Source of the DNA: a virus
Virus record (IMG/VR): IMGVR_UViG_3300025652_000304
Location: 1-31,795 of that record
Reading direction: 5' to 3' (one strand)
Length of the DNA stretch: 31,795 nt
Both the position numbers and the translations under genes were made by a program. The notes beneath the pieces were generated by a model. The model searched no databases, was not told the origin of the DNA, and worked only from the letters and a program-made list of their open reading frames with translations. This document shows, one piece after another, positions 22,472 to 30,849 of the stretch; position 1 is the stretch's first letter, and each line of letters starts with the position of its first letter.

Positions 22472-23242
22472 CTATCTAAGTAATGCCGAATATTCTGGTA
22501 ATTCTACTGCTACGTTGCCATCAAATTCAATTACTTTACCATTTTCTACATCAATATAAACTCCAGGTGTTTTACCTTTTGTTTTATATTTACCGTCTTT
22601 AAATTTAATGTTTGATCTTGGGTTTTTTCCTGCCGCTCTTAACGCTGGTGCAACTTTAATATCAAATGCAGCATGATTAAATGCTTTACTACCTTCGCCA
22701 TATATACTTCTATAACTAGTTACTGCTCTTTCTAAATTAGCTTCTGCTCCATAAGTTTTTCCTCTCATTTCTGATTGAATAATCTCAGCAGTTTTTGCTC
22801 TTATTTGTTCTGCGGTAGCGTTAGGTGGTAATAAAAATCTAGCTTTTTTTTCTGCTGCCAATACACTAGTTTTATCAGGTTTTGCTTCTGTCATAGCTTG
22901 ACTAATACCTAGTTTAACAGCGCCACTTTTAATTGCTCTTTCTCTTGCATCATCAGCTTTTACAAATTGTTCATAAGGACCTTTTGCAGAACCAACTATA
23001 TTCTGTAGTGCACCATCGCCTGCAAATTTACCTGATGCTAAGTTTAAACCAAACTGACCTATGGGTAATCTTGTTTGCGGTGTAAATTCTTCTAACAATG
23101 AAGCAAGTTCAGGTGTCAGTTCTCTTGCTCTACCTGCTATGTCACCAACTTTTTTCTGTTCTCTATCTACAATACCAGTCATGATACCATCATTAACCTG
23201 GCCACCTCTTCTAAACATAGGTCTCTTTAAAGCTCTAGACAC
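22472..23242 (-). CDS. phage virion-region protein, 256 aa
   Basis: It starts with GTG at 23240-23242, overlapping the upstream TAG by one base, with GGGAG upstream. The N-terminus RPMFRRGGQVNDGIMTGI is a recurring marine-phage motif related to the Gly-Gly segments in the next two proteins. The middle is helical (ARELTPELASLLEEF) and the C-terminus strand-rich (TPGVYIDVENGKVIEF). Role unknown, most likely part of the tail or an internal virion complex. Confidence 0.68.
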   Translation of the reverse strand: MSRALKRPMFRRGGQVNDGIMTGIVDREQKKVGDIAGRARELTPELASLLEEFTPQTRLPIGQFGLNLASGKFAGDGALQNIVGSAKGPYEQFVKADDARERAIKSGAVKLGISQAMTEAKPDKTSVLAAEKKARFLLPPNATAEQIRAKTAEIIQSEMRGKTYGAEANLERAVTSYRSIYGEGSKAFNHAAFDIKVAPALRAAGKNPRSNIKFKDGKYKTKGKTPGVYIDVENGKVIEFDGNVAVELPEYSALLR

Positions 23243-25110
23243 TAGAATATTCTCCCGTATATGTCCGCTCCTGCCAAACCAATACCTAGAGCTTGCATCA
23301 AGGGACTTGATTGCGCTGCTGCTGGAGCATCAGATAATCTTATTGTTCCTGCACCTGGTGTAATACCTGCAATACCTTGACCAAATCTAGATAGTGCTTG
23401 TCTTGGTTCATCGATTGCCATCTGTGCTGCTTGTCTTTGTGCATCAAGTACAGCTTGGTTTTGTGCTTGTTGCGCTGCACCTAGTGTGCCTAAACCAGAT
23501 ATCTGTGCTCTGCTAAAGTCTTGTGCTCTTGCACCTAGTCCACCTTGTAGGTTTGCAATACCCATTTGGTTTGCTAAATCTTGTTGTCTTCTTGCTGCTG
23601 CATTTTGAAAACCTGATTGTCTTAAGTTTGCTAATGTCTGTGCTCTGTTCTGGTCGCTTGCCGCTTGATACTCGGCTCTTTGTACACCTTCACGTCCACC
23701 GCCAAAAGCACCTGGTACACCAAGTGTAGCTGCTGCGGTTTGATTGGCTCTGATCTGTGCTTGTTTATCAAAATCTTGCATCGTTGTATCGATAACTTGT
23801 TGTTGATAAGGTGACATGTAAGATTGAATTGATCCTGTACCTGTACCTGCGCCAGTTCCAGTTAATGCTGTGCTTGCGTCTGCAGCTGTTCCTGCTTTTG
23901 TTAAGAAAGGTTGAAAAGAACCTAGCCCTGTTTGACCTAAGTTATAAGCTTGAGTTTGTGCTGCATCTTGTGCTGCAACTTGCGGTGCAAGATCAGCCAT
24001 ACCTGCTTTTGTAATACCGAATTGTTGTGCCTGTGCTTGTCTTTGTGCAAACTGTGCATCTGTTTCACCAGGTTGTTTCATGTTTGCAGTTGTAACTGAA
24101 GGTAAACCTGCTTGTGTTGCAAGATCTGTTAAATATGTTCTTTGTGCTGCTTCTACAAATTCTGGTGGTAAACTTCTTACTTCTTCATAAGTTCCACCTG
24201 TTTGAAAACCTACTCTGCCTCCTGCTTGTGCCATTTCTCTTGGTTGGTCTTTTCTTTTAACCATTTCATCTATCATCATTTCTATTTGAATGATTTCATC
24301 TTCACTTAATTCGTTTAAAGGTTTACCAAATTGTTTCATGGCTATTGCTTCCATGACCTGGTTTCTTTCATCCATTGCATCTGGCGCTGAAGCCATCATT
24401 GTACCATTTGCAAGACCCACTCTGCCGCCTTGTTTCAACATAGGCATTGGAATACTTAAACTATCATACGGACCTTCTATCATCATATCTTTGTCATAAG
24501 GATATTCATTTTCAAACATAGGCATAACATCCTGCATGTATCTCGCACCAGGATATCTTTCTTCTAGAGTTCTGCCATCTCCATCTCCTATAGGTCCAGG
24601 TAGTGGAATGGCACTAGATCTTCTTTCACCCGTATCTATGGGTCCAGGTAGTGGAATAGGTTTACTTTCTAAATTTTCTATTTTTTTTCTAGTATCTGGA
24701 TCACTCATGTCAGGAAATCTTTTAGAATCTGTAGTTATTTTTTTATCTGGAACGTCATAATAATCTTCAGCTCCTGAGTCTATTCCAATGTTTTTTCTGT
24801 ACCCATCATCAGGAGTACCATCTGGACCTTGTGGACCAAAACCTTCGTTAAGATCAGTCATTTCATTTGCTACCATTCTTGCTGCAACTGATTCAGGTAT
24901 CTTGTATCTGTCTACAATAAAATTTACAATTTTAGCTGCTTGGCCTGGAGGAGTTTTTTCTAAAAGTTTTTTTATAACTTTCATAATTTCAGCTTGATTG
25001 CCTTGTAATTTTTCAGCAAGTGATTTTGCCATGCCGCCTGGAGTAATTTTACCTAATAGGTTTAAAATGCCTGCTGCATCATCTTTTAATTTATCTGTGT
25101 TGATTGCCAT
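23242..25110 (-). CDS. virion-region protein with GGRVG motifs and Gln/Ala-rich helices, 622 aa
   Basis: The first 90 residues are helical (AKSLAEKLQGNQAEIMKVI). Next is a Pro-rich linker (RRSSAIPLPGPIGDGDG), then motif GGRVGLANG at residue 228 and GGRVGFQTGG at about residue 297, each in a disordered context. The remaining half is Gln/Ala-rich (NQMGIANLQGGLGARAQD), typical of long tail-lumen or ejection proteins. AGAAGGG lies seven bases before the ATG. It is coupled by overlaps to both neighbours. Role inferred as an internal virion or tail protein. Confidence 0.65.
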   Translation of the reverse strand: MAINTDKLKDDAAGILNLLGKITPGGMAKSLAEKLQGNQAEIMKVIKKLLEKTPPGQAAKIVNFIVDRYKIPESVAARMVANEMTDLNEGFGPQGPDGTPDDGYRKNIGIDSGAEDYYDVPDKKITTDSKRFPDMSDPDTRKKIENLESKPIPLPGPIDTGERRSSAIPLPGPIGDGDGRTLEERYPGARYMQDVMPMFENEYPYDKDMMIEGPYDSLSIPMPMLKQGGRVGLANGTMMASAPDAMDERNQVMEAIAMKQFGKPLNELSEDEIIQIEMMIDEMVKRKDQPREMAQAGGRVGFQTGGTYEEVRSLPPEFVEAAQRTYLTDLATQAGLPSVTTANMKQPGETDAQFAQRQAQAQQFGITKAGMADLAPQVAAQDAAQTQAYNLGQTGLGSFQPFLTKAGTAADASTALTGTGAGTGTGSIQSYMSPYQQQVIDTTMQDFDKQAQIRANQTAAATLGVPGAFGGGREGVQRAEYQAASDQNRAQTLANLRQSGFQNAAARRQQDLANQMGIANLQGGLGARAQDFSRAQISGLGTLGAAQQAQNQAVLDAQRQAAQMAIDEPRQALSRFGQGIAGITPGAGTIRLSDAPAAAQSSPLMQALGIGLAGADIYGRIF

Positions 25111-26705
25111 TAAGTAACCCTTCTCTCTAAATTTTTCATTGTATCATACATCTTTTGTGCTCCTTTTTCAATGCTTCCATTGCCTGCTCCTCTTACAGCA
25201 TCTGCTGTAAATACAAACTCATTTTTTGATAACATTGCTGGAACGTCATCTGCTTTTTCTTTTATACCAACTGGTACAAATCCACCTTTAGCTCTGTAAT
25301 CTAATTCTGTAACACCACCTTGATTAACTCTAGGCTTACCCATAGGCATAGTGCCACCCATCAAACCAACCCTGCCGCCTGATGCAAATCTTTGATTATA
25401 CACAACAATACCTAAATCATCAATTGCTTCTTGTTCACTTTTATATTGTTTGCCACTTATAGGATCAGTTAAATAATATTGTTCTTCTTGTGCTTGTTGC
25501 GCTGCTAAAACTCTATCTCTAATAGCGTCCATTTCAGCAATACTTTTCATTGAACCATCTGCCATATTAGGTAACATCATTGATTCAGGCATTCCTGTTA
25601 ATGAATCTTTTGGTTTAGGTGGTTTTTGAGATGTTAAAGAATAGGGTTGTTGAGTGTTCATTATGTCTTGTATAATTCTATCCCTCATACCTTTTACAGC
25701 AGGTATACCTCTCATAGGTCCTGGTGTAGAATCGTATTTTTTAGGGTTTATGCCGTATTTAGATAAATTACTAAAATCAAAACTTCTACTCATTTGATTT
25801 ACAGCTCTTGCTGCATTGTTTCTTCTTATGTTTTCTTGTAAAGAATTTCTCATTCTAGGATCAACTAAATCTCCATTAGCTAAACCAACTCTACCACCTG
25901 TTGCCATACCCTGACCAACTATACTATCTATATATTTATCTTTTTCTTCATCACTCATGGCTGCATATTGTGGATTACGTAATGGTGTGTAATAACTATC
26001 CATGTAACCTCTCATTTGTTGTTTAACACGTGTGTTTCTTCTAGCCATGTACTCTTCCATACTTTCACCAGGTTGTTGTGGTTCAAATTCACCTGCAAAA
26101 TAACTATATAATGCAGAAGCACCTGATGTAATACCGCCTACTAATAGTTTTTGTTTTACCATTGATGGTAATTTATCTCCTCCAGGTATTTTACTAAATA
26201 CTTTATCTGATGTTTCTCTTACAACATCTAAACCTTTTGTTTCTGTTGTGCCAGGAAGTTTTTTACCTGCGTTTGCAGTTTCTTCAAAAGGATTTACTTT
26301 ATCTTTTTGAAACAAAGCTTTTCCTTTTTGTACATTTTCTGCACTTAATGGATTAGTAAAACCACCTCTTAATCCACCACCTGTAATATTTGACATTCCT
26401 CTTTGTCCACCTAAATATCTTGCACCTGCTCCTGCTGCAAAAGTTCCAAGACCTTGTTTAAGTGCATCACTGATACTACCTTTTTGATCAAATCTACCTA
26501 CACCTCTCATGATGCCTGCAATAGCAGGATTAAATGGTGCAACAAACGGTGCAGCTTTAACTGCAATGTCTGCAAGTTCATTAGGTATTAATTTTCTAAA
26601 TCTATCTTTTAGTTTACTACCAAGACCAAACTTTTCTCTAGGTGCCACATTCATAATGCCACCTTTTGCACGCATTTGTCTTCGCATTTGAGCTCTTGTA
26701 ATCAT
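25110..26705 (-). CDS. virion-region protein with GGRVG motifs and VPAMLSKNEFV tail, 531 aa
   Basis: The N-terminus is basic (RRQMRAKGGIMNVAPREKFG). GGRVG motifs appear at residues 270 (GGRVGLANG) and 443 (GGRVGLMGG). The C-terminus carries GGFVPVGIKEKADDVPAMLS and KNEFVFTADAVRGAGNGS, a signature seen in long phage tail or internal proteins. The gene is preceded by two hairpins. It probably belongs with the 622-aa and 256-aa proteins as a set of virion components. No enzyme motif was seen. Confidence 0.65.
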   Translation of the reverse strand: MITRAQMRRQMRAKGGIMNVAPREKFGLGSKLKDRFRKLIPNELADIAVKAAPFVAPFNPAIAGIMRGVGRFDQKGSISDALKQGLGTFAAGAGARYLGGQRGMSNITGGGLRGGFTNPLSAENVQKGKALFQKDKVNPFEETANAGKKLPGTTETKGLDVVRETSDKVFSKIPGGDKLPSMVKQKLLVGGITSGASALYSYFAGEFEPQQPGESMEEYMARRNTRVKQQMRGYMDSYYTPLRNPQYAAMSDEEKDKYIDSIVGQGMATGGRVGLANGDLVDPRMRNSLQENIRRNNAARAVNQMSRSFDFSNLSKYGINPKKYDSTPGPMRGIPAVKGMRDRIIQDIMNTQQPYSLTSQKPPKPKDSLTGMPESMMLPNMADGSMKSIAEMDAIRDRVLAAQQAQEEQYYLTDPISGKQYKSEQEAIDDLGIVVYNQRFASGGRVGLMGGTMPMGKPRVNQGGVTELDYRAKGGFVPVGIKEKADDVPAMLSKNEFVFTADAVRGAGNGSIEKGAQKMYDTMKNLERRVT

Positions 26706-26728
26706 ATATGTTAAATTTTGTTTATATT

Positions 26729-26750
26729 AAAAAGGCAGGTATTTCACCTG
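26729..26750 (-). terminator. possible weak rho-independent terminator
   Basis: On the minus strand, CAGGT (26746-26750) and ACCTG (26736-26740) pair around a GAAAT loop, and UUUUU (26729-26733) follows after two C. The stem is only 5 bp. It lies in the 84-bp gap between the 113-aa gene and the 531-aa gene. Confidence 0.4.
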
Positions 26751-26763
26751 AATTTATACTAAT

Positions 26764-26780
26764 ACTTGTTTTTAACAAGT
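26764..26780. repeat. AT-rich perfect inverted repeat, 7-bp stem
   Basis: ACTTGTT (26764-26770) and AACAAGT (26774-26780) are exact complements around TTT. It lies just downstream of the 113-aa gene stop (26790 on the minus strand) and upstream of the second hairpin. It may be a transcript 3' end or processing signal. Confidence 0.45.
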
Positions 26781-26789
26781 AAATCAAGA

Positions 26790-27131
26790 CTATGTTGTAA
26801 CTTCTCTAGGCTTAGATTCAAGCGCTGATAATATTACATGTAGTCGATTAGCCGTAGCTGCAGTCACTTTTAATACTTCACTTTCCTGTAATACTAAAGG
26901 TGCTGTAAGTAATTCTGTTGTGCCATTTGCTGATATCGACTTAGTCTTAAACACACTAAATACAGCATCTGATGTATCAGTAATAGTAACCGTTATAGTA
27001 TCTGCATTACCAGAGTCTTCTGATACTAATATAGACTTTATGATAGCAGTGGTTGCTGTAGGCACAGTATACAATGTTGTAGCTGATGTAGAAGTTAAGT
27101 CTACTTTTTTATTTACAAATGAATTAGCCAA
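26790..27131 (-). CDS. small beta-rich virion protein, 113 aa
   Basis: The sequence alternates hydrophobic and Thr/Ser residues (TTLYTVPTATTAIIKSILVS, DTITVTITDTSDAVFSVF), consistent with a beta-sandwich. It starts with TTG at 27129-27131, with GGAGG at 27141-27145, nine bases upstream. It follows the 54-aa gene in an overlap. I recognise it as a marine-phage protein linked to tail or decoration roles, without proof. Confidence 0.7.
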   Translation of the reverse strand: MANSFVNKKVDLTSTSATTLYTVPTATTAIIKSILVSEDSGNADTITVTITDTSDAVFSVFKTKSISANGTTELLTAPLVLQESEVLKVTAATANRLHVILSALESKPREVTT

Positions 27132-27288
27132 AGAAATATGCCTCCGCTTCTGCTTCGTCTTTTAAATCTTGTTGATAGGTAGTATTTAATTTTTGCACTA
27201 TACTATCTACATCTCTTACAAAAGACTGTTGAGTTTGTTGATCATATTCTCTATCGGGTTGTGTTAATGATTGTACAATTCTTGCCAT
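27124..27288 (-). CDS. small helical virion-region protein, 54 aa
   Basis: Read by hand: ATG at 27286-27288, TAA at 27124-27126. The protein begins MARIVQSLTQPDREYDQQ and continues QKLNTTYQQDLKDEAEAEAY. GGAGG lies about nine bases before the ATG. It sits between two beta-type genes and shares overlaps with both. The V-x-Q-S-L-T-Q-x start is familiar from marine phages. Confidence 0.75.
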   Translation of the reverse strand: MARIVQSLTQPDREYDQQTQQSFVRDVDSIVQKLNTTYQQDLKDEAEAEAYFFG

Positions 27289-27656
27289 TATACTAATCCT
27301 CCTATATAAAATTTTTTTAAAAACTGAATACCACCTTCTGTTTCTCCCGTGTCTACATTGTACTTACCGTAGCCACTTAAACCTTCTCCACCTAGATTAT
27401 ATCCTAATCCAAGGTTACGAATTCTTTCTCCACCTTCTCCTACAAATAATTCTTGATCATCTAAAAATATTTGATCTCTACCTTTACGACGTTCATAATC
27501 TCCTATAAGAGTTATTTTATCATTAAAAGGTATATCTAATTTTAAAATTACATCTATTATTTCTGAATCAATTTGTAAAGGTGTGTTAGGAATATCTTGT
27601 TTTCCTGATTTTGTATAATTTATTTGTGGTTTAATTATATCTAATATTCCTGCCAT
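27288..27656 (-). CDS. conserved virion-region protein, 122 aa
   Basis: The protein begins MAGILDIIKPQINYTKSGKQ. It has alternating strand-like segments (ITLIGDYERRKGRD), a glycine-rich stretch (LGLGYNLGGEGLSGYGKYN) and ends in FYIGGLV. The layout suggests an antiparallel beta structure of about eight strands, perhaps a small barrel. The N-terminal 25 residues are not strand-like. Start and stop overlap neighbouring genes by TAATG. No function recognised. Confidence 0.65.
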   Translation of the reverse strand: MAGILDIIKPQINYTKSGKQDIPNTPLQIDSEIIDVILKLDIPFNDKITLIGDYERRKGRDQIFLDDQELFVGEGGERIRNLGLGYNLGGEGLSGYGKYNVDTGETEGGIQFLKKFYIGGLV

Positions 27657-29803
27657 TATCTTCTTCCATCTGGTTGATAGTCTATTCTAAAAGTACCTAC
27701 TTTCCAAAACTGACCTGTGCTTGTGTTATCTATTTTTAATGATATTGATCTAGCACGTGCTCGTGTGTCTATTTTTTGTGTGCCTGATGTTACTGTAAAT
27801 GGACCTAAAGAAGAACTTGCCTGTGCATCATTTGGAAAATCTCTTAGATTTAATGTTATTCTTGCATCTCCTGTTTGTGCTAAAAAATCTGGTATGACTC
27901 TTCTTATTTTCATCATAAACTCACCATCACCATCAAGTCCTTGTTGTCCAATATCAAAATCTCCAGATTCAATTGATGCAGTAATTGCAGTTGTCTGACC
28001 TTCTTTAACTTGATTTAATCCTGTTTCATGTTCGTAGTAAGTTGATGTGCCATCACTATTACCATAAACATAATTAACATCTGTTGTTGAAGTTGTGCCA
28101 CTTGAATCATATTCTGTTGCATGAGGTTTACCAAATACGGCTGAGTCTTGCCATGCGGATCTAGCTAATGTACCACTAGTCCACACTGGTCGCTCGGGAC
28201 TTGAGTCAAGATAATTGTATGCAACCATTCTATTTACAGTTCCTGAACTTGAACTTGGATAGAACCACATAATTTCACCAAACAAATTATTTAATCCTGC
28301 ATTGATGTGTTGTTTAGGAGTCGTATTAATATCGTCAAAAACAAAATCTTCAACTAAACACGGTAATGATTCTAGTTTACCAGTGTATCTAAAGAAACCG
28401 TTTTCTGACATCCAATAAGCAGCACCATCAACTTCAACAGCTGCGTTTTGTCCAATCAATCCACAGTTAGTACCAACTTGTTGAAATGAGAATGTAAATG
28501 GTGGACCAACAAAACGCATAATAAATAATGCAGTATCAGTCCAAATATAAATTGCATCACGACCACGTATTGCTCCCATAATTTTTGATCCATCTGCAAG
28601 TCTTTGTGTACCTGCAGTATTAGTAGCTGATGGTGTATAAGTATTTATATCTTCTTGAGACGAGAATCTTACAAACATTTCATCTTGTGTAGATTTTGTT
28701 CCAATTGTTGTTTCTGTTCCAAAAAATATCAAGTGACGATCCGGTGTTGATACTAGACTAAATGCAGAAGCTGTTGGTGCACCAGTTATAATAGTTGCTC
28801 TTGTATCAGTTGCATCTGTTGGATTTGAATTCCATTCAAATGTTTCACCTCCATTAATTGTTGCAATTAACTTATTACCTAAATTATCTAAAGACCATAA
28901 ACCTGGTGCTGTAACAATATCTCCTGATGCTGCTGCGTTCCATGCAAAAAAGTTTGATGCATCAGTTACTGTTGCACCAGAACTATGTGTTGCTGCTGTT
29001 GTACCATTAGCACCTCTTGTTAGTCCAGATAAAGTTCCACCACTATTTGATGTATATGTAATTAATTCTGTTCCTATAATAACCGTTCCTGAAGATGGAA
29101 ATGAAGTTGAACTTGCCATTGTCAATGATGTTACACTTGCATTAATTCCTGATGATAGTGTTGATGTAAACTGACCTGCTTGTTGCCCGCCCCATGATCC
29201 AAGACCAAAACCTGTCGATGCAACCTCAACTGCTGGTCCTACAGGATAGTAGTGTCTGACACGAATACCACCTGATGTAGATGCTCCTGATCCTGTCTCA
29301 TTAGATCCAGTATCAATTGTAAGTGTCGTATCTGTTGGTATTGACGTTACCATAAATTTATTGTCGTCAAAATTACTAGAGTTAAAATTAGAATTAGTAA
29401 TAGATGAAAAATTATCTAATAATACAATATCAAATTTATTAATATTGTGTGCTGAAGAAAAAGTTAGTGTAACAGTTGAAGAACCATTAGTTGTAGAAAA
29501 AGCTGATGTTAAAGTTGTTGTAGATTTGATTGGATGTATATCATAAAATATACCACCAGAATAAGCATATAAAATTCTGTTTGTGCCTAATGCTGCATAC
29601 TTAATACCTGATGTATTTACAAAATGATGAATAGCAGTGTTTCGACCTGTAATATCAACAGATCCTAGTTGAGACCAACCGCCTATTTTTTCAGGTGAAC
29701 CATATCTAAAACGAACATTGTCACCACTAACCCATTGGCTCTCACCACCTGTTGAGGTTACTTGTTTATTAAATCCTGGTGCAAATTTTACTTTTTGTAA
29801 CAT
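27656..29803 (-). CDS. tail protein, P22 gp10 (DNA stabilization)-like, 715 aa
   Basis: The N-terminus VKFAPGFNKQVTSTGGESQW, then VRFRYGSPEKIGGWSQLG, is typical of marine-phage proteins similar to P22 gp10 tail-stabilisation proteins. It is beta-rich with repeated blade-like segments and many Trp and Thr/Ser. Two inserted beta segments (residues about 95-165 and 210-280) resemble Ig-like adornments, the second with TLSGLTRGANGTTAATH. The C-terminus KVGTFRIDYQPDGRR is also a familiar ending. It probably seals the portal to the tail. GAGG lies five bases before the ATG. Homology is judged by eye. Confidence 0.72.
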   Translation of the reverse strand: MLQKVKFAPGFNKQVTSTGGESQWVSGDNVRFRYGSPEKIGGWSQLGSVDITGRNTAIHHFVNTSGIKYAALGTNRILYAYSGGIFYDIHPIKSTTTLTSAFSTTNGSSTVTLTFSSAHNINKFDIVLLDNFSSITNSNFNSSNFDDNKFMVTSIPTDTTLTIDTGSNETGSGASTSGGIRVRHYYPVGPAVEVASTGFGLGSWGGQQAGQFTSTLSSGINASVTSLTMASSTSFPSSGTVIIGTELITYTSNSGGTLSGLTRGANGTTAATHSSGATVTDASNFFAWNAAASGDIVTAPGLWSLDNLGNKLIATINGGETFEWNSNPTDATDTRATIITGAPTASAFSLVSTPDRHLIFFGTETTIGTKSTQDEMFVRFSSQEDINTYTPSATNTAGTQRLADGSKIMGAIRGRDAIYIWTDTALFIMRFVGPPFTFSFQQVGTNCGLIGQNAAVEVDGAAYWMSENGFFRYTGKLESLPCLVEDFVFDDINTTPKQHINAGLNNLFGEIMWFYPSSSSGTVNRMVAYNYLDSSPERPVWTSGTLARSAWQDSAVFGKPHATEYDSSGTTSTTDVNYVYGNSDGTSTYYEHETGLNQVKEGQTTAITASIESGDFDIGQQGLDGDGEFMMKIRRVIPDFLAQTGDARITLNLRDFPNDAQASSSLGPFTVTSGTQKIDTRARARSISLKIDNTSTGQFWKVGTFRIDYQPDGRR

Positions 29804-29805
29804 AA

Positions 29806-30849
29806 TTACCTCGCTGTTGTTGGGATTCCTGTTGATGTAACTAATGGGGATTCTGCAAATGCCATGTAGATGTATGTATCTCCAGAACCATTAACTTTTG
29901 CTTCACTAGCTATTCTTAATTTAAAACCATTTGAAAGTATGTCTGCAAAAAAACTTGCAGTTTCTGCGGTATTAGCATTTGGTCTTAAAATTCTTTCTGC
30001 TTTGTTAATTGGATCTCTTTTATTGTCATAAATAACCCAATCTTCAGCTCCATTAGTTTTTTTAAGCATAAAAAAAGCTGGTTTAAATCCTGTATAAATA
30101 AAAGCACCATTAGTTGAGTTATTTCCTGTGTAGCTTCCAAATTTTGAGTAGCCTTTAACTTCGTTAAAACAGTAAGCTATATGTGTATTACCATTTCCAT
30201 TAGTTTCTGAACCCTCACCTAAAGTAAAAACACTTGAAGTTGGTGCAGTATTATTCCATCTACCTGAATTACTATTTGTTGCATTAGTTTCATTTAAAAT
30301 CAAATAATCATTTTGAGGTGTAGAAGTATTTGCAGAGTGATAAACATTCCATTCTTTAGTCACTGCATAATTTTTTACAATTATAACATCTGGTGCTACA
30401 CCTAATCCATGACCAACAGTTGCTCCAGCAGTTTCAGTTCCTGTGTATTTAACGATACTAAATCCACTTGTAGTATTAGCACTAACAGTTGAGGTTATAC
30501 TTCCATCAGAATTTGATGATGCAGAGCCACCAGCTTCCCAATTCCATGCTACATGACTATCGCCATTATCATTTACATTAGCATCACTACCTACAGTAAA
30601 ACCATCTGAACCAAAAGCTGTTAATCCATTTGCTACTGTTGCTTCTGCTGAATTTCTATCTGAGCCAATAACTTTAGTTACACCTCTAATTGAATCATAT
30701 ATTTGATGATCTCTTGCATCTGGTCTATTTTTAATCCACACCCAATCTGGTTGAAAACCTACACCTGTAACAGCTAGTGTACCACCATTTCCTGTATAAA
30801 GTTTTGTCTGAAAATAAAGTTCTGGGTCATCTATTGTTGTATAAGCCAT
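29806..30849 (-). CDS. fibre-type protein with three tandem repeats, 347 aa
   Basis: Three related units of about 100 residues are visible, each with Y-T-G, then (G/V)-F/V-x-P-D/A, then K-N/K and W-x-(I/V)-Y: GFQPDWVWIKNR (31-42), GVAPDVIIVKNY (150-161) and GFKPAFFMLKK (254-264). Each ends with F-x-x-x then NGxGDxxxxxxx: GDSHVAWNW, GNTHIAYCF, GDTYIYMAF. The unit is common in marine-phage tail or fibre proteins. It lies between the gp10-like protein and the last fibre gene, and probably forms a beta-rich surface structure. Confidence 0.75.
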   Translation of the reverse strand: MAYTTIDDPELYFQTKLYTGNGGTLAVTGVGFQPDWVWIKNRPDARDHQIYDSIRGVTKVIGSDRNSAEATVANGLTAFGSDGFTVGSDANVNDNGDSHVAWNWEAGGSASSNSDGSITSTVSANTTSGFSIVKYTGTETAGATVGHGLGVAPDVIIVKNYAVTKEWNVYHSANTSTPQNDYLILNETNATNSNSGRWNNTAPTSSVFTLGEGSETNGNGNTHIAYCFNEVKGYSKFGSYTGNNSTNGAFIYTGFKPAFFMLKKTNGAEDWVIYDNKRDPINKAERILRPNANTAETASFFADILSNGFKLRIASEAKVNGSGDTYIYMAFAESPLVTSTGIPTTAR

